From assembly GCA_965237965.1 (NCBI GenBank), contig CBDEGT010000003.1, positions 1,426,001 through 1,490,000 on the forward strand: 64,000 nt of DNA. Reading direction: 5' to 3'. The stretch comes from UBA2988 sp965237965 (lineage in GTDB: Bacteria > Gemmatimonadota > Gemmatimonadetes > Longimicrobiales > Gaopeijiaceae). This document shows, piece by piece, positions 42,319-50,610 of the stretch (position 1 is its first letter; every line of letters starts with the position of its first letter). The position numbers and the translations under genes were made by a program. Under the pieces are notes generated by a model. The model was not told the DNA's origin and ran no database searches. It saw only the letters and a list, made by a program, of their open reading frames with translations.

Positions 42319-42332
42319 ATACCGACCAGTAT
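42319..42332. promoter_or_regulatory. Candidate TetR operator
   Basis: ATACCGACCAGTAT is an imperfect inverted repeat (ATAC...GTAT with matching inner G and C) about 80 bp upstream of tetR. ACCGACC-type cores of this kind are frequent in TetR/AcrR operators. Footprint evidence is lacking. Confidence 0.5.
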
Positions 42333-42420
42333 GTATGGTGAGCGGGGCGGGGTCAACCCCCAGCGGGCTCGTCTCATTGACATTCGTCCCGGTCGCTCGA
42401 CGGACCGAGCTCATCGAACA

Positions 42421-42454
42421 AAGCACCTCAAGGCCCGGAGGCCCTGAGGTGCTT
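42421..42454 (-). terminator. Terminator of the tRNA transcript
   Basis: AAGCACCTCA (42421-42430) and TGAGGTGCTT (42445-42454) form a ten-base stem. Extra GGCC pairing extends it toward the loop. On the minus strand it is followed by TTTGTT. It lies 11 bp after the 3' end of tRNA-Val, the right place to end that transcript. Confidence 0.75.
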
Positions 42455-42465
42455 CACTCCGCCCA

Positions 42466-42538
42466 TGGTCGCTGCTGGACTCGAACCAGCGACCCCCACG
42501 ATGTGAGCGTGGTGCTCTACCGACTGAGCTAAGCGACC
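42466..42538 (-). tRNA. tRNA-Val (anticodon CAC)
   Basis: A complete cloverleaf can be drawn: acceptor GGTCGCT pairs with AGCGACC, the anticodon arm CCACG-CTCACAT-CGTGG places CAC in the loop, and the T arm is GCTGG-TTCGAGT-CCAGC. The discriminator is A and CCA is not encoded. Confidence 0.95.
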
Positions 42539-42543
42539 CTCAA

Positions 42544-42616
42544 TACCCCCACGGGGAATCGAACCCCGGTCTTCTGGCTGAGAACCAGAGATCCTAGGCC
42601 ACTAGACGATGGGGGC
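42544..42616 (-). tRNA. tRNA-Glu (anticodon CTC)
   Basis: Acceptor GCCCCCA pairs with TGGGGGT (the first pair is G-U). The anticodon arm TCTGG-TTCTCAG-CCAGA exposes CTC, and the T arm CGGGG-TTCGATT-CCCCG is canonical. It is five bases upstream of tRNA-Val on the same transcript. CCA is not encoded. Confidence 0.95.
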
Positions 42617-42644
42617 GCTGCTGCCCCGACGGGACAGGGCGGTA

Positions 42645-42673
42645 AACTTACCCAGGGGTCCCCTGCGCTTCAA
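42645..42673 (-). promoter_or_regulatory. Promoter of the tRNA operon
   Basis: On the minus strand TTGAAG (42673-42668), a 17-bp spacer and TAAGTT (42650-42645) form a sigma-70-type promoter about 30 bp before tRNA-Glu. The spacer contains the inverted repeat CAGGGG-T-CCCCTG (42653-42665). Confidence 0.65.
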
Positions 42674-42686
42674 TCCCATTCCCCGT

Positions 42687-42714
42687 GGGGGAGTGGGTCA
42701 TCACCCACTACCCC
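42687..42714. other. Strong hairpin upstream of the tRNA promoter
   Basis: GGGGGAGTGGGT and ACCCACTACCCC pair over 12 positions with one mismatch around a CATC loop. It lies between the tRNA promoter and the phhB start, and may terminate transcription arriving from either side. The remaining sequence to 42842 is C/G-rich and contains no gene. Confidence 0.6.
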
Positions 42715-42842
42715 CCGTGGCGGCACCGCACGGGGGCATCGCCCCGGGGCCGGACCCATGCCCGGGGGCCCCACCCGGCCCGGCACCCTTCGTCCGGTCC
42801 GGGGTTGGGAGGCTACTTCGTCCCCCCGATGGGAGCACCCAA

Positions 42843-43130
42843 GTGAAGGACCGCCTCGAGAAAGACGTGATCGACGGCTGGCTACGCGAGCGCAGCGGCT
42901 GGACGGGCGACGAGGACGCGCTGGGCCGGGAGTTCCGGTTTCCCACCTTTCCCGCCGCCATCGCGTTCGTGAACCGGGTCGCCGAGCTGGCCGAGCTGGC
43001 CAATCACCATCCCGACATCGACGTGCGCTACGACCGGGTGCGCCTGCGGTTGTCCAGCCACGACGCCGACGGCGTGACCGAGCGGGACCTCGCGCTCGCT
43101 GAGAAGATCGACAGCGCCGCGCAGAACTGA
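42843..43130 (+). CDS. phhB: 4a-hydroxytetrahydrobiopterin dehydratase
   Basis: Pterin-4a-carbinolamine dehydratase of 95 aa, which regenerates tetrahydrobiopterin after aromatic hydroxylation. The active-site signature is clear: FPAAIAFVNRVAELAELANH, then HHPDIDVRYDRVRLRLSSHD and a final Asp before LALAEKID. The GTG at 42843 is preferred because the longer frame covers only G/C-rich non-coding sequence and the tRNA-Glu edge. No phenylalanine hydroxylase is nearby. Confidence 0.88.
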   Translation: MKDRLEKDVIDGWLRERSGWTGDEDALGREFRFPTFPAAIAFVNRVAELAELANHHPDIDVRYDRVRLRLSSHDADGVTERDLALAEKIDSAAQN

Positions 43131-43147
43131 CCGCTCACCGCCCACGC

Positions 43148-43825
43148 TCACAACTCCGGGCGCAGAGCACGCAGCTCCCCGAACTCCTCGAGCCAGTGGT
43201 GAGGACGGGCCTCCGCGAGCACCGCTCGCGAGAACAGCCCCCAGAGAACGGCAGCGGTGCGGACCCCCGCCTCCCTCCCCGCCACGAGATCGTGGGGTGA
43301 GTCCCCCACGAACAAGACCTCGGCGGCACGATCGGTCAGATCGAGGTCAGTGAGGGCCTTGAACACCGGCTCGGGGTGCGGCTTGCCCTCGCGCACGTCG
43401 TCGGCGGTCACGAGCACGTCCACGTACTCCGCGAGGCCGCAGCGGCCGAGCGTCCAGCCGGTCATCTCGCTCCCTTTGCTCGTAACCACCCCGACGCGCA
43501 CCCCACGCTGCCGCAGCTCGTGGATCGTGTCGACCGCACCGGGGAACGCGCGCACCATTTCGTCGTGCACGGTCCTCTGGAACTCGACGTAGGTCGCGAC
43601 CATGCGTTCCGCCTCGTCCGCGTCCGCCGCGAAGTCGGCCATGCTGGCCCGTAGGGGCCGGCCGATATGACGCAACCAGAGGTCGTCGGGAGGCTCGAAG
43701 CCACGGTGCGTCCGCATGGTGTGTCGGTAGCAGCGTAGGATGAGCGGCACGGTGTCCGCGAGCGTGCCGTCCAGGTCGAACAGCACGGCAGGCCATTCAC
43801 CCCGAGCGTACCTGGCTCCGGTCAC
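43148..43825 (-). CDS. HAD-family phosphatase, phosphoglycolate-phosphatase-like
   Basis: HAD hydrolase with the nucleophile motif VLFDLDGTLADT near the N-terminus, VVTSKGSE as motif II, and KPHPEPVFKAL with FVGDSPHDLVAG as motifs III and IV. The C1-type helical cap is consistent with phosphoglycolate phosphatase or PpaX-like pyrophosphatase; the substrate is not certain. GTG 43825 overlaps the stop of the aminotransferase gene (GTGA), so it is the last gene of the fabI-aminotransferase-HAD operon. Confidence 0.87.
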   Translation of the reverse strand: MTGARYARGEWPAVLFDLDGTLADTVPLILRCYRHTMRTHRGFEPPDDLWLRHIGRPLRASMADFAADADEAERMVATYVEFQRTVHDEMVRAFPGAVDTIHELRQRGVRVGVVTSKGSEMTGWTLGRCGLAEYVDVLVTADDVREGKPHPEPVFKALTDLDLTDRAAEVLFVGDSPHDLVAGREAGVRTAAVLWGLFSRAVLAEARPHHWLEEFGELRALRPEL

Positions 43826-45159
43826 CGCTCGTCCGTCCACCGCCGGATGCGCTCTACGAGGGCGTCCAGCGCGTGATCGGCCTGGGCCCCCGTCAGCACT
43901 GCGGGCGGGGTGAGCTCCAGCACCTCGCCCCGCTCGCCCGCAGGGAGCGCGAGCAACCCGGCCCGTAACGCCCGCTCGGCGACCGCGAAGGCGGAACCCG
44001 CCGCGGCCAGCTCCACTCCGATCATCAGGCCACGCCCCCGCACCTCCACGACCTCGTCCAGATCGCCGAGGCCGGCTGCAAGACCCTCGCGCAGCACGTC
44101 GCCGATCACGCGTGCCCGCTCCACTAAGCTCTCTTCGGTGAGCACGTCGAGGAACGCGAGCGCGGCCGCGCACGCGACGGGGTGGCCGAGGAACGTGCTC
44201 GTATGCATCGCCTCCCCTTCGGACGGTGGCCAGGCGTCCATCACCCGAGCGGGCCCGAGGCACGCGCTCAGCGGCATGCCGCCTCCGAGCACCTTGCCCA
44301 CGCAGAGCAAGTCGGGGACGACCCCGTGGTGCTCGAACCCGAACAGGGTGCCCGTTCGGCCGAGGCCGGTCATCACCTCGTCGCACACCAGCAGAGCGCC
44401 CGCTGCGCGCGCCCGCTCCGCCACGCCCGCGAGGAAGCCGGGCGCAGGAAGGCGCACGCCGGCGCGCCCCTGGATCGGTTCCACCACCACGGCGCCCACC
44501 GGGTCCCCGCCGGGGGGGCGCGCCAACGCGCGCTCGACCGCTTCGAGGGCGCGGTCCAGCGCCCCCGCGCGGTCACGCTCCGTGGGCAGCCGTGCGCGGG
44601 TCACGCCCTGATAGAGGCGGCGCTCAAACGGGCGCCGGAACAGCTCACGGTCGGTCGCGGCCAGCGCGCCCATCGTGAGGCCATGGTAGCCGCCGGAGAA
44701 GGCCAGAACGCCCGCCCGCCCGGTCGCAAGCAACGCGGTCTTGAACGCGATCTCGACCGCCTCCGAGCCCGACGACGCCAGCACGCCGCGTGCGTCCGGC
44801 CAAGGGGTCAGCGCGACCAACCTCTCGAGCAGCTCGAGCTTCCGTTCCGGCGGATGGACATCGCCCATGCCGTGCATCAAGAGACCGGCCTGCTCGGCGA
44901 CCCGGGCCGCAACGCGCGGATGCGCGTGCCCGGCCAGCGCGACGCCGAGCCCGCCGCCCAGGTCCAGGTACTCGTTGCCGTCCACGTCGCGCACGTTCGA
45001 TCCGCGCGCTGCCTCCCAGAAGACGGGGAAGCGCTCTCCGATGAAGGTGACATTGCGCGACTCGACGGCTCGCAGGCGGGCCGTGAGCGCGAGCGAGCGC
45101 GGACCGGGAGGTGGGACTGCGACGTGCGGAAGGCGCTCGCCGAAGGGTACGCCGCTCAG
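43822..45159 (-). CDS. Class III (PLP-dependent) aminotransferase
   Basis: Fold-type I aminotransferase of the acetylornithine/4-aminobutyrate group: DVDGNEYLDLGGGLGVALAG, SSGSEAVEIAFKTALL, FSGGYHGLTMGALAA, the PLP Asp in LLVCDEVMTGLGRTG, and the PLP Lys in VGKVLGGGMPL. Conserved N-terminal sequence (LRAVESRNVTFIGERFPVFW) continues upstream of the GTG at 44994, and no ATG, GTG or TTG exists before it. The likely start is therefore CTG 45159, which overlaps the fabI stop and has AAGGA eight bases upstream. The amino donor and acceptor are unknown. Confidence 0.85.
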   Translation of the reverse strand: MSGVPFGERLPHVAVPPPGPRSLALTARLRAVESRNVTFIGERFPVFWEAARGSNVRDVDGNEYLDLGGGLGVALAGHAHPRVAARVAEQAGLLMHGMGDVHPPERKLELLERLVALTPWPDARGVLASSGSEAVEIAFKTALLATGRAGVLAFSGGYHGLTMGALAATDRELFRRPFERRLYQGVTRARLPTERDRAGALDRALEAVERALARPPGGDPVGAVVVEPIQGRAGVRLPAPGFLAGVAERARAAGALLVCDEVMTGLGRTGTLFGFEHHGVVPDLLCVGKVLGGGMPLSACLGPARVMDAWPPSEGEAMHTSTFLGHPVACAAALAFLDVLTEESLVERARVIGDVLREGLAAGLGDLDEVVEVRGRGLMIGVELAAAGSAFAVAERALRAGLLALPAGERGEVLELTPPAVLTGAQADHALDALVERIRRWTDER

Positions 45160-46118
45160 TCGGAGGTTCCTTCGGCCCGCTCCGCGCTGCCTGGGTCGCG
45201 CTCCCCCGGGGCGTCACGTCCGCTCGGCGCGAGATGGGGCTCGGCCACCATCCCCATCGCGTGGTAGCCGTTGTCCACGTACAGGGTGACGCCGGTGATT
45301 GCACCGGCCAAGGGTGAGCAGAGGAAGGCGGCGGCGTATCCGACGTCGGCAGCGCTGTTCACCCCACCGAGCGCGGAGTTCTCGTCGTAGTATTCGACCA
45401 TCTGATCGATCTTACCGATCGCCTTGGCGGCCCGGCTCGCGAGAGGTCCCGCGCTGATCGTGTTCACGCGCACGCCCCAGCGGCGGCCGGCCTCGAACGC
45501 GAGCGTGCGCGTATCGTTCTCGAGCGCCGCCTTGGCCGAGCTCATCCCTCCGCCGTATCCCGGGATAACGCGCTCCGCAGCAAGATAGCTGAGCGAGACG
45601 ATTGCGCCCCCCGGCCGCACGAGCGGGCCGATCCGCTGCACGACGCTCACCAGTGAGTAGGCGCTGGCCGAGATCGCTGCGAGGTACCCCGATCGGCTGG
45701 TGTCGATCAGTTGTTTCCGCACCTCCGGACCATTCGCCAGCGAATGCACGATCACGTCCAAGCTGTGCTCCCCGAAGTCGCGTCGGAGCGCGTCGGCCAC
45801 CTCCTGCACCGTGAACGCCTCGAGGTCCCTGTAGCGTTTGTCTTCACGCACCTCCGGTGGAACGTCCTCGGGCGTGTCGTAGGCGGCATCCAGAGGATAG
45901 ACCTTCTCTAGCGCGAGTGTCCGGCCTCCGGGAAGCGAGAGGTCGAGCTTTCCGCGCTCGAGGCTCTTCCGGAAGATGCCGAGCACAGGAGGCCAGGTGC
46001 CGACGCAGACGCGAGCGCCCGCCGATGCCAGCGCCTTCACGATCGCCCATCCGTAGCCTCGGTCGTCGCCGACACCGGCCACGAACGCGAGCTTGCCGCC
46101 GAGATCCATGCCCAGCAT
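45156..46118 (-). CDS. fabI: Enoyl-ACP reductase FabI, plant/chlamydial-type
   Basis: NADH-dependent enoyl-ACP reductase that completes each cycle of fatty-acid elongation. The 320 residues show GKLAFVAGVGDDRGYGWAIV, the insertion region VCVGTWPPVLGIF with PLDAAYDTPEDVPPEV, typical of plant and chlamydial FabI, the SLANGPEV segment, and the catalytic Tyr and Lys in IPGYGGGMSSAKAALE. ATG 46118 has GGAGGA four to five bases before it; other in-frame starts exist at 46136 and 46157. It heads a three-gene operon with the aminotransferase and HAD phosphatase. Confidence 0.92.
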   Translation of the reverse strand: MLGMDLGGKLAFVAGVGDDRGYGWAIVKALASAGARVCVGTWPPVLGIFRKSLERGKLDLSLPGGRTLALEKVYPLDAAYDTPEDVPPEVREDKRYRDLEAFTVQEVADALRRDFGEHSLDVIVHSLANGPEVRKQLIDTSRSGYLAAISASAYSLVSVVQRIGPLVRPGGAIVSLSYLAAERVIPGYGGGMSSAKAALENDTRTLAFEAGRRWGVRVNTISAGPLASRAAKAIGKIDQMVEYYDENSALGGVNSAADVGYAAAFLCSPLAGAITGVTLYVDNGYHAMGMVAEPHLAPSGRDAPGERDPGSAERAEGTSD

Positions 46119-46172
46119 GGGTTCCTCCGAGGTCATGCCTGTAGCGTCCCGGCCCACGGGCCGGAAGGGAAG

Positions 46173-46507
46173 CTAGAGCCGCGCAGGAGCTGCGTCACCA
46201 CGCTCCGACTGGGACTCCGACTGGGGCACGGTCGGGGGCTCGCCTTCTGGCTCCGCTGGGGCGCCGCCGAGTAGAGCCGATAGCCAGAAAAGGAGCGCCG
46301 CGGTGGCGGCAAGCGCTCCCACGGCACCGAGGACACCCCCACGCTCGCACCCGTGGCGGCGAGCACGTACTGGAAGCCGCGCCGCCCGCGACTGCTGGCA
46401 TGCGCCTCTGCATCCGCACGCAGCGCTTCGGCCTGCTCCTCGGAGACGAGACCTCCCATGCGCCAGCGCTCTAGCGCCTCGGCCACGTCGCGCGGCAATC
46501 CCGTCAT
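46173..46507 (-). pseudogene. Small membrane protein, frameshifted
   Basis: The N-terminus (MTGLPRDVAEALERWRMGGL, EEQAEALRADAEAHASS) resembles small DUF2157-like proteins. The original frame then becomes Arg/Pro-rich, whereas the neighbouring frame reads GGVLGAVGALAATAALLFWL, then SALLGGAPAEPEGEPPTVPQ, with one membrane helix and a Pro/Glu tail ending at TAG 46173-46175. One base is missing near 46343-46348. Function is unknown. Confidence 0.55.
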
Positions 46508-46532
46508 TCGGGCACGCTCCCGATCGGACCGC

Positions 46533-46631
46533 TCACGGTGTTCGCCGGGCGAGCCAACACCCGAACTGTTCCCAAGGAAGCGTGTCGAGGACGACCTCTT
46601 CGAGAGCGGCGGCCAGGTCGACGTTGTGCAC
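46533..46631 (-). CDS. Possible small peptide downstream of ligA
   Basis: A 32-residue frame begins at GTG just after the ligA stop and reads VHNVDLAAALEEVVLDTLPW, ending EQFGCWLARRTP. It is balanced in composition, unlike the shadow frames around it, but there is no strong SD and no recognised family. It could equally be the remnant of a longer gene. Confidence 0.25.
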   Translation of the reverse strand: MHNVDLAAALEEVVLDTLPWEQFGCWLARRTP

Positions 46632-46634
46632 CGC

Positions 46635-48734
46635 TCAGGCGACCTCGACGCCGGCGTCCCGCAGCAGCGCGACGAAGCTCGTCTCGTCGAGCGTCGGCAC
46701 GCCGAGCTCGACTGCCTTCTCGAACTTGGAGCCCGGATCGTCCCCGACCACCACGTAATGAGTCTCCTTGCTGACCGCGCTCACGACGCGGCCTCCTACC
46801 TCCTCCACCATCTGCTTCGCACGCGCCCGGGTGAGCCCCTCCAACGTCCCGGTGAACACGAACCTCCTTCCGCCGAGGGGTGTCTCGGACGGAAGGTCCG
46901 GCGCGACCGACACAACCCCCCGTCCCAGAATCGCGTCGATCGCGCGGGCGTTCTGATCATGCGTGAAGAACTCGCGGATCGCTTCCGACATCACCGGCCC
47001 GATGCCGGCGACCTCCTCGAGCTGCTCGGCGCTCGCCCCTCGGATCTCGTCGAGGCTGCGGAAGTGGAGCGCCAAGTCGCGCGCAACCGTCGTCCCGACC
47101 TCTGGAATCCCGAGGGCGTACAGAAAACGGTCGAGCTCGGGCTCGCGACTTCCCCGGATGCCCTCCACCAGGTTCGTGGCCGACTTCTCCGCAAAGCCGG
47201 GGAGCTCGGCGACTGCGGGCACCTCGAGGACGAACAGGTCGGCCAGTTCCTTCACAAGCCCCTGTTCGACCAACAGGACGGCGGTTTCCTCACCGAGGCC
47301 CGCGATGTCCAGAGCGTCGCGTGATCCGAAGTGGCGGATTCTGCCTTTGAGCTGCGCTGGGCAACCGAAGCGATTGGGGCAGGCGGTGAAGGGACCGCGC
47401 TCCTCCACAGGGGTGCCGCAAGCCCGGCACTCGGCGGGCATCACGAAGCGCTTGCCGCGCCTCCTGCCCTTTTCCTTGACCCGCTCCACTACCTGCGGGA
47501 TCACGTCGCCGGCGCGCTGGATACGCACCAGGTCGCCCGGGCGTACGTCCTTGCGCCGCACCTCCTCGCGGTTGTGCAGGGACGCGCGCGCGATCGTTAC
47601 GCCCCCCACCTGCACCGGTAGCAGAAGCGCCACGGGGGTGAGCACACCGGTCCGCCCGACCGATACCGCGATGCGCTCGACCCGCGTGACCTCCTTTCGG
47701 GGCTCGAACTTGTACGCGAGCGCCCAGCGCGGGTGATGGGAGGTCGTGCCCATGTCGGCTCGTTCGTCGAGATCGTCGAGCTTCACCACCACGCCGTCGA
47801 TCTCGTAGTTGAGCTCGTCCCGTAGCTCGGCCCAGCTCCGGTGATAGGCGAGCACCTCTTCCAGAGTGGTCGCCGTGGCGACCTTCTCGGGAACGCGGAA
47901 GCCCCATTGGCGGAGTGCTTCCACTCCGTCCCTGTCCTTGCGGAAGCTGGCACCGCGCACGGTGAGCACATCGAAAGCGAGGTAGTCCAGCCTGCGCTGC
48001 GCTGTGAGTCGCGGATCGAGCTGGCGGATCGCGCCGGCTGCCGAGTTTCGCGGCGACGCGTATGGCTCGGCACCAGTCTCGACCAGCCCCTCGTTGAAGG
48101 CCTCGAAGTCCGAGATGTACATCAGGACCTCCCCACGTACCGCCAGGAGCTCGGGCGCCGACCGTTCGGCCTCGCGGAGTCGGAGCGGGACCGTGGGGAT
48201 GGTCTTCACGTTCTCGGTCACGTCCTCGCCCTGCGCACCGTTACCACGCGTGACGGCGCGCACGAGCCGGCCGTGCTCGTACACCAGCTCCATGGACGCC
48301 CCGTCCAGCTTAGGCTCCAGCAGGTACTCGACCGGACCGTCCACGGCCCTGCGCACACGCTCGTCGAACCGCCGCAGCTCGGCCTCGTCCTGCGTCGAGT
48401 CGAGCGAAAGCATCGGCGCCGTGTGGACCACACTCTCGAACTGCGGCCGTGGCTCGCCCCCAACCCGCTGGGTCGGCGAATCGGTGGTGATGAGGTCGGG
48501 GTGCGCACCTTCGAGGGTTTGGAGCCGCCTGAACAACCGGTCGTACTCGTCGTCGGCGATCTCCGGGCGCACCTCGACGTGGTACTGGTAGTCGTGTCGG
48601 CGGATTTCGGCGCGCAGACGCTCGATCTCGTCTGCGGCCTCTCCCGCGGAGAGGCCGTGCGGGTCGGCCTCTTGGGAAGCGGAGGACGCGGACGCCCCCG
48701 ACACGGGCTCGGGTGGGGATGGGCGCTTGGACAC
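46635..48734 (-). CDS. ligA: NAD-dependent DNA ligase
   Basis: Full-length LigA (699 aa from GTG 48734). It seals nicks in replication and repair using NAD+. The order of domains is standard: Ia (RRHDYQYHVEVRPEIADDEY), adenylation with catalytic Lys in LLEPKLDGASM, OB fold, a Cys4 zinc finger (CRACGTPVEERGPFTACP plus a fourth Cys), helix-hairpin-helix repeats (LYALGIPEVGTTVARDLA), and a C-terminal BRCT (FVFTGTLEGLTRARAKQM). The N-terminal extension upstream of 48734 looks non-coding. The gene has no frameshift. Confidence 0.94.
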   Translation of the reverse strand: MSKRPSPPEPVSGASASSASQEADPHGLSAGEAADEIERLRAEIRRHDYQYHVEVRPEIADDEYDRLFRRLQTLEGAHPDLITTDSPTQRVGGEPRPQFESVVHTAPMLSLDSTQDEAELRRFDERVRRAVDGPVEYLLEPKLDGASMELVYEHGRLVRAVTRGNGAQGEDVTENVKTIPTVPLRLREAERSAPELLAVRGEVLMYISDFEAFNEGLVETGAEPYASPRNSAAGAIRQLDPRLTAQRRLDYLAFDVLTVRGASFRKDRDGVEALRQWGFRVPEKVATATTLEEVLAYHRSWAELRDELNYEIDGVVVKLDDLDERADMGTTSHHPRWALAYKFEPRKEVTRVERIAVSVGRTGVLTPVALLLPVQVGGVTIARASLHNREEVRRKDVRPGDLVRIQRAGDVIPQVVERVKEKGRRRGKRFVMPAECRACGTPVEERGPFTACPNRFGCPAQLKGRIRHFGSRDALDIAGLGEETAVLLVEQGLVKELADLFVLEVPAVAELPGFAEKSATNLVEGIRGSREPELDRFLYALGIPEVGTTVARDLALHFRSLDEIRGASAEQLEEVAGIGPVMSEAIREFFTHDQNARAIDAILGRGVVSVAPDLPSETPLGGRRFVFTGTLEGLTRARAKQMVEEVGGRVVSAVSKETHYVVVGDDPGSKFEKAVELGVPTLDETSFVALLRDAGVEVA

Positions 48735-48895
48735 GTACGCTGGGTTGCGGGGGATAGGCGGATCGGGTGGCCGTACCCTCGGTGCGGATCCGCGGATCCG
48801 CAGCTCGCAGTTCGCATGCCGCGCCTTGCCGCGGCTCCCGCCCGCTCCGCATTCTACGCCCCTTGCAACCTTCACCGGGCCTCCCGAGGAGCATC

Positions 48896-49111
48896 TTGGC
48901 CCGTCTCGCAGTGCTTCAGCCCGATCCGCGCGCCGCCGCCCGGTTGCTCGCCGCATTGGCGGACGACCACGGGCTGATCGAGTGTCGTGACGTGTCGCGA
49001 TTCTGGGATGTCGTTACGACCCGGCAGCTGGACGGCTGCGTGGTGGACGGCTTCGTGCACCGGGAGACGCGCCGACGCTCGCACCCGGCGAACCAGCGAG
49101 TGCCCTGGTGA
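48896..49111 (+). CDS. Short receiver-like protein coupled to dacB, 71 aa
   Basis: TTG 48896 has GAGGAG about six bases upstream. The product MARLAVLQPDPRAAARLLAA, then GLIECRDVSRFWDVV and LDGCVVDGF, resembles the first half of a response-regulator-like (pseudo-receiver) domain. It then ends after a basic stretch. Its stop overlaps the dacB GTG start (GTGA), so it may act as a translated leader. It may also be a truncated regulator gene. It diverges from ligA. Confidence 0.5.
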   Translation: MARLAVLQPDPRAAARLLAALADDHGLIECRDVSRFWDVVTTRQLDGCVVDGFVHRETRRRSHPANQRVPW

Positions 49112-50610
49112 GGCCGGCTTTGGTGCTGACCGTCCTGACGGTCGGCTGGAGTTGTTCCCCGCGGGCACCCGAACCGCCACCTCCCCCCGATCCGCTCGCG
49201 GTCGTGAGGTTCGGGCCACTCGCGGGAGCGCAGTGGGGGGTGCTGGCGGTCGACCTCGCTACGGGTGAGACCTTGCTCGCCCACGACCCGGAGCGCCGGA
49301 TGATCCCGGGCTCCGCGATGAAGCTGCTCACGACGGTCGCCGCGCTCGACCTGCTCGGTCCGGATTACCGCTGGGAGACCACCCTCCTGAGCACCGGCTC
49401 CTTGAGCACGTCGGATTCGGATCCCTTGGTGTCCGGAGTGACTGTCGATGGCGACCTGATCGTCGCGGCGACGGGAGATCCCACGCTGTCCGCACGATGG
49501 TGGGATTCGGACTCCGAAGCGCTCCAGCGACTGGCGGAATCGCTCGACGAGGTCGGCATCCGCAGGGTGTCCGGAGCGCTCGTGGTCGACGCCTCGATGT
49601 GGGACTCGGTCAGCGTGCGCCCGAGCTGGATGGTCGAGGATCTGCCCGTCGCGGCAGGAGCCTCGGGAGGCGCGTTCGCGCTCGCGGAGGGGGAGACCCA
49701 CATCGAGGTACGGGGTGGCCCCGCGCCGGGTGACTCGGTGACCGTGCGCTGGTGGCCGTTCGGCGAGGACGGGTTCGTGCGTGCTCGCCTGGACACCGGG
49801 TCCGACACCACGCTAGAGGTCGAAGTCGCGTTCCTTCCGGAGTCGCGCGCCCTCGAGCTGACCGGAAGCGTGCCGGTGGGACGCGTGGACACCCTCTCGG
49901 TCGCGACCCGCGATCCGGTGCGGCAGGCAGCGGCGGCCCTGCACCGAGCCATCGCCGGTCGCGGCGTGGCCGTCGAGGGCGGGTGGCGCGTCGCCTGGGC
50001 CCCCGGTGAGCCGCTGGGAGGGGAGTGTGTCTCCGGCAGCGTGCGGTCGTGCGACGATGCTCGCCCCCTGCGAACCCTCCCCTCCCCCACGCTCCTCGAG
50101 ATCGTGGCGGCCACCCTCGGAACCAGCCAGAACTGGATCGCCGAACAGATCATCCGGAGCGTGGGCGGCGTCAGCGCGGGCCGGGCAGCCTGGCCGGAGG
50201 GCACGGACGCAGCCCTCCGCCACGTCGCGGAGGTCGTGGGCGTCGATCCGCAAGACTTCAAGCTGGTGGACGGCTCTGGCCTTTCGGTCCAGAACCTGGC
50301 TACCCCGCGAGCGCTCGTCCGCCTGCTCACGTACGCGCGCGGCCGCCCGTGGGGCGACGCCTTCCGCGCGGCGCTCGCGGAGCCGGGCGAGGCAGACGCC
50401 ACGCTCGAGGACCGGCTGGCCGGCCTCGAGGGCCGCGTCTTCGCGAAGACCGGAACGCTCACCAACGTGTCGGCTCTCGCCGGGTACCTCCTGGACGCCG
50501 GCGGTAGGGAGGTAGCTTTCGCGATTCTGGTGAACGGCGCCAATCTTCCCGCGGTCTCGGTCCGTGACGCCATCGATGCGATCGTTCGACGGCTCGCATC
50601 GGGACGGTAG
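49108..50610 (+). CDS. dacB: D-Ala-D-Ala carboxypeptidase/endopeptidase, PBP4-type
   Basis: Class C-type low-molecular-mass penicillin-binding protein of 500 aa acting in the periplasm on peptidoglycan. The SxxK motif is IPGSAMKLLT, the second motif is GTSQNWIAEQ, and the third is FAKTGTLTN. The N-terminus is a signal peptide ending near VGWSC, a weak lipobox. The large insertion between the first two motifs is typical of PBP4. The GTG start is coupled to the preceding short gene. No frameshifts are seen. Confidence 0.9.
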   Translation: MRPALVLTVLTVGWSCSPRAPEPPPPPDPLAVVRFGPLAGAQWGVLAVDLATGETLLAHDPERRMIPGSAMKLLTTVAALDLLGPDYRWETTLLSTGSLSTSDSDPLVSGVTVDGDLIVAATGDPTLSARWWDSDSEALQRLAESLDEVGIRRVSGALVVDASMWDSVSVRPSWMVEDLPVAAGASGGAFALAEGETHIEVRGGPAPGDSVTVRWWPFGEDGFVRARLDTGSDTTLEVEVAFLPESRALELTGSVPVGRVDTLSVATRDPVRQAAAALHRAIAGRGVAVEGGWRVAWAPGEPLGGECVSGSVRSCDDARPLRTLPSPTLLEIVAATLGTSQNWIAEQIIRSVGGVSAGRAAWPEGTDAALRHVAEVVGVDPQDFKLVDGSGLSVQNLATPRALVRLLTYARGRPWGDAFRAALAEPGEADATLEDRLAGLEGRVFAKTGTLTNVSALAGYLLDAGGREVAFAILVNGANLPAVSVRDAIDAIVRRLASGR

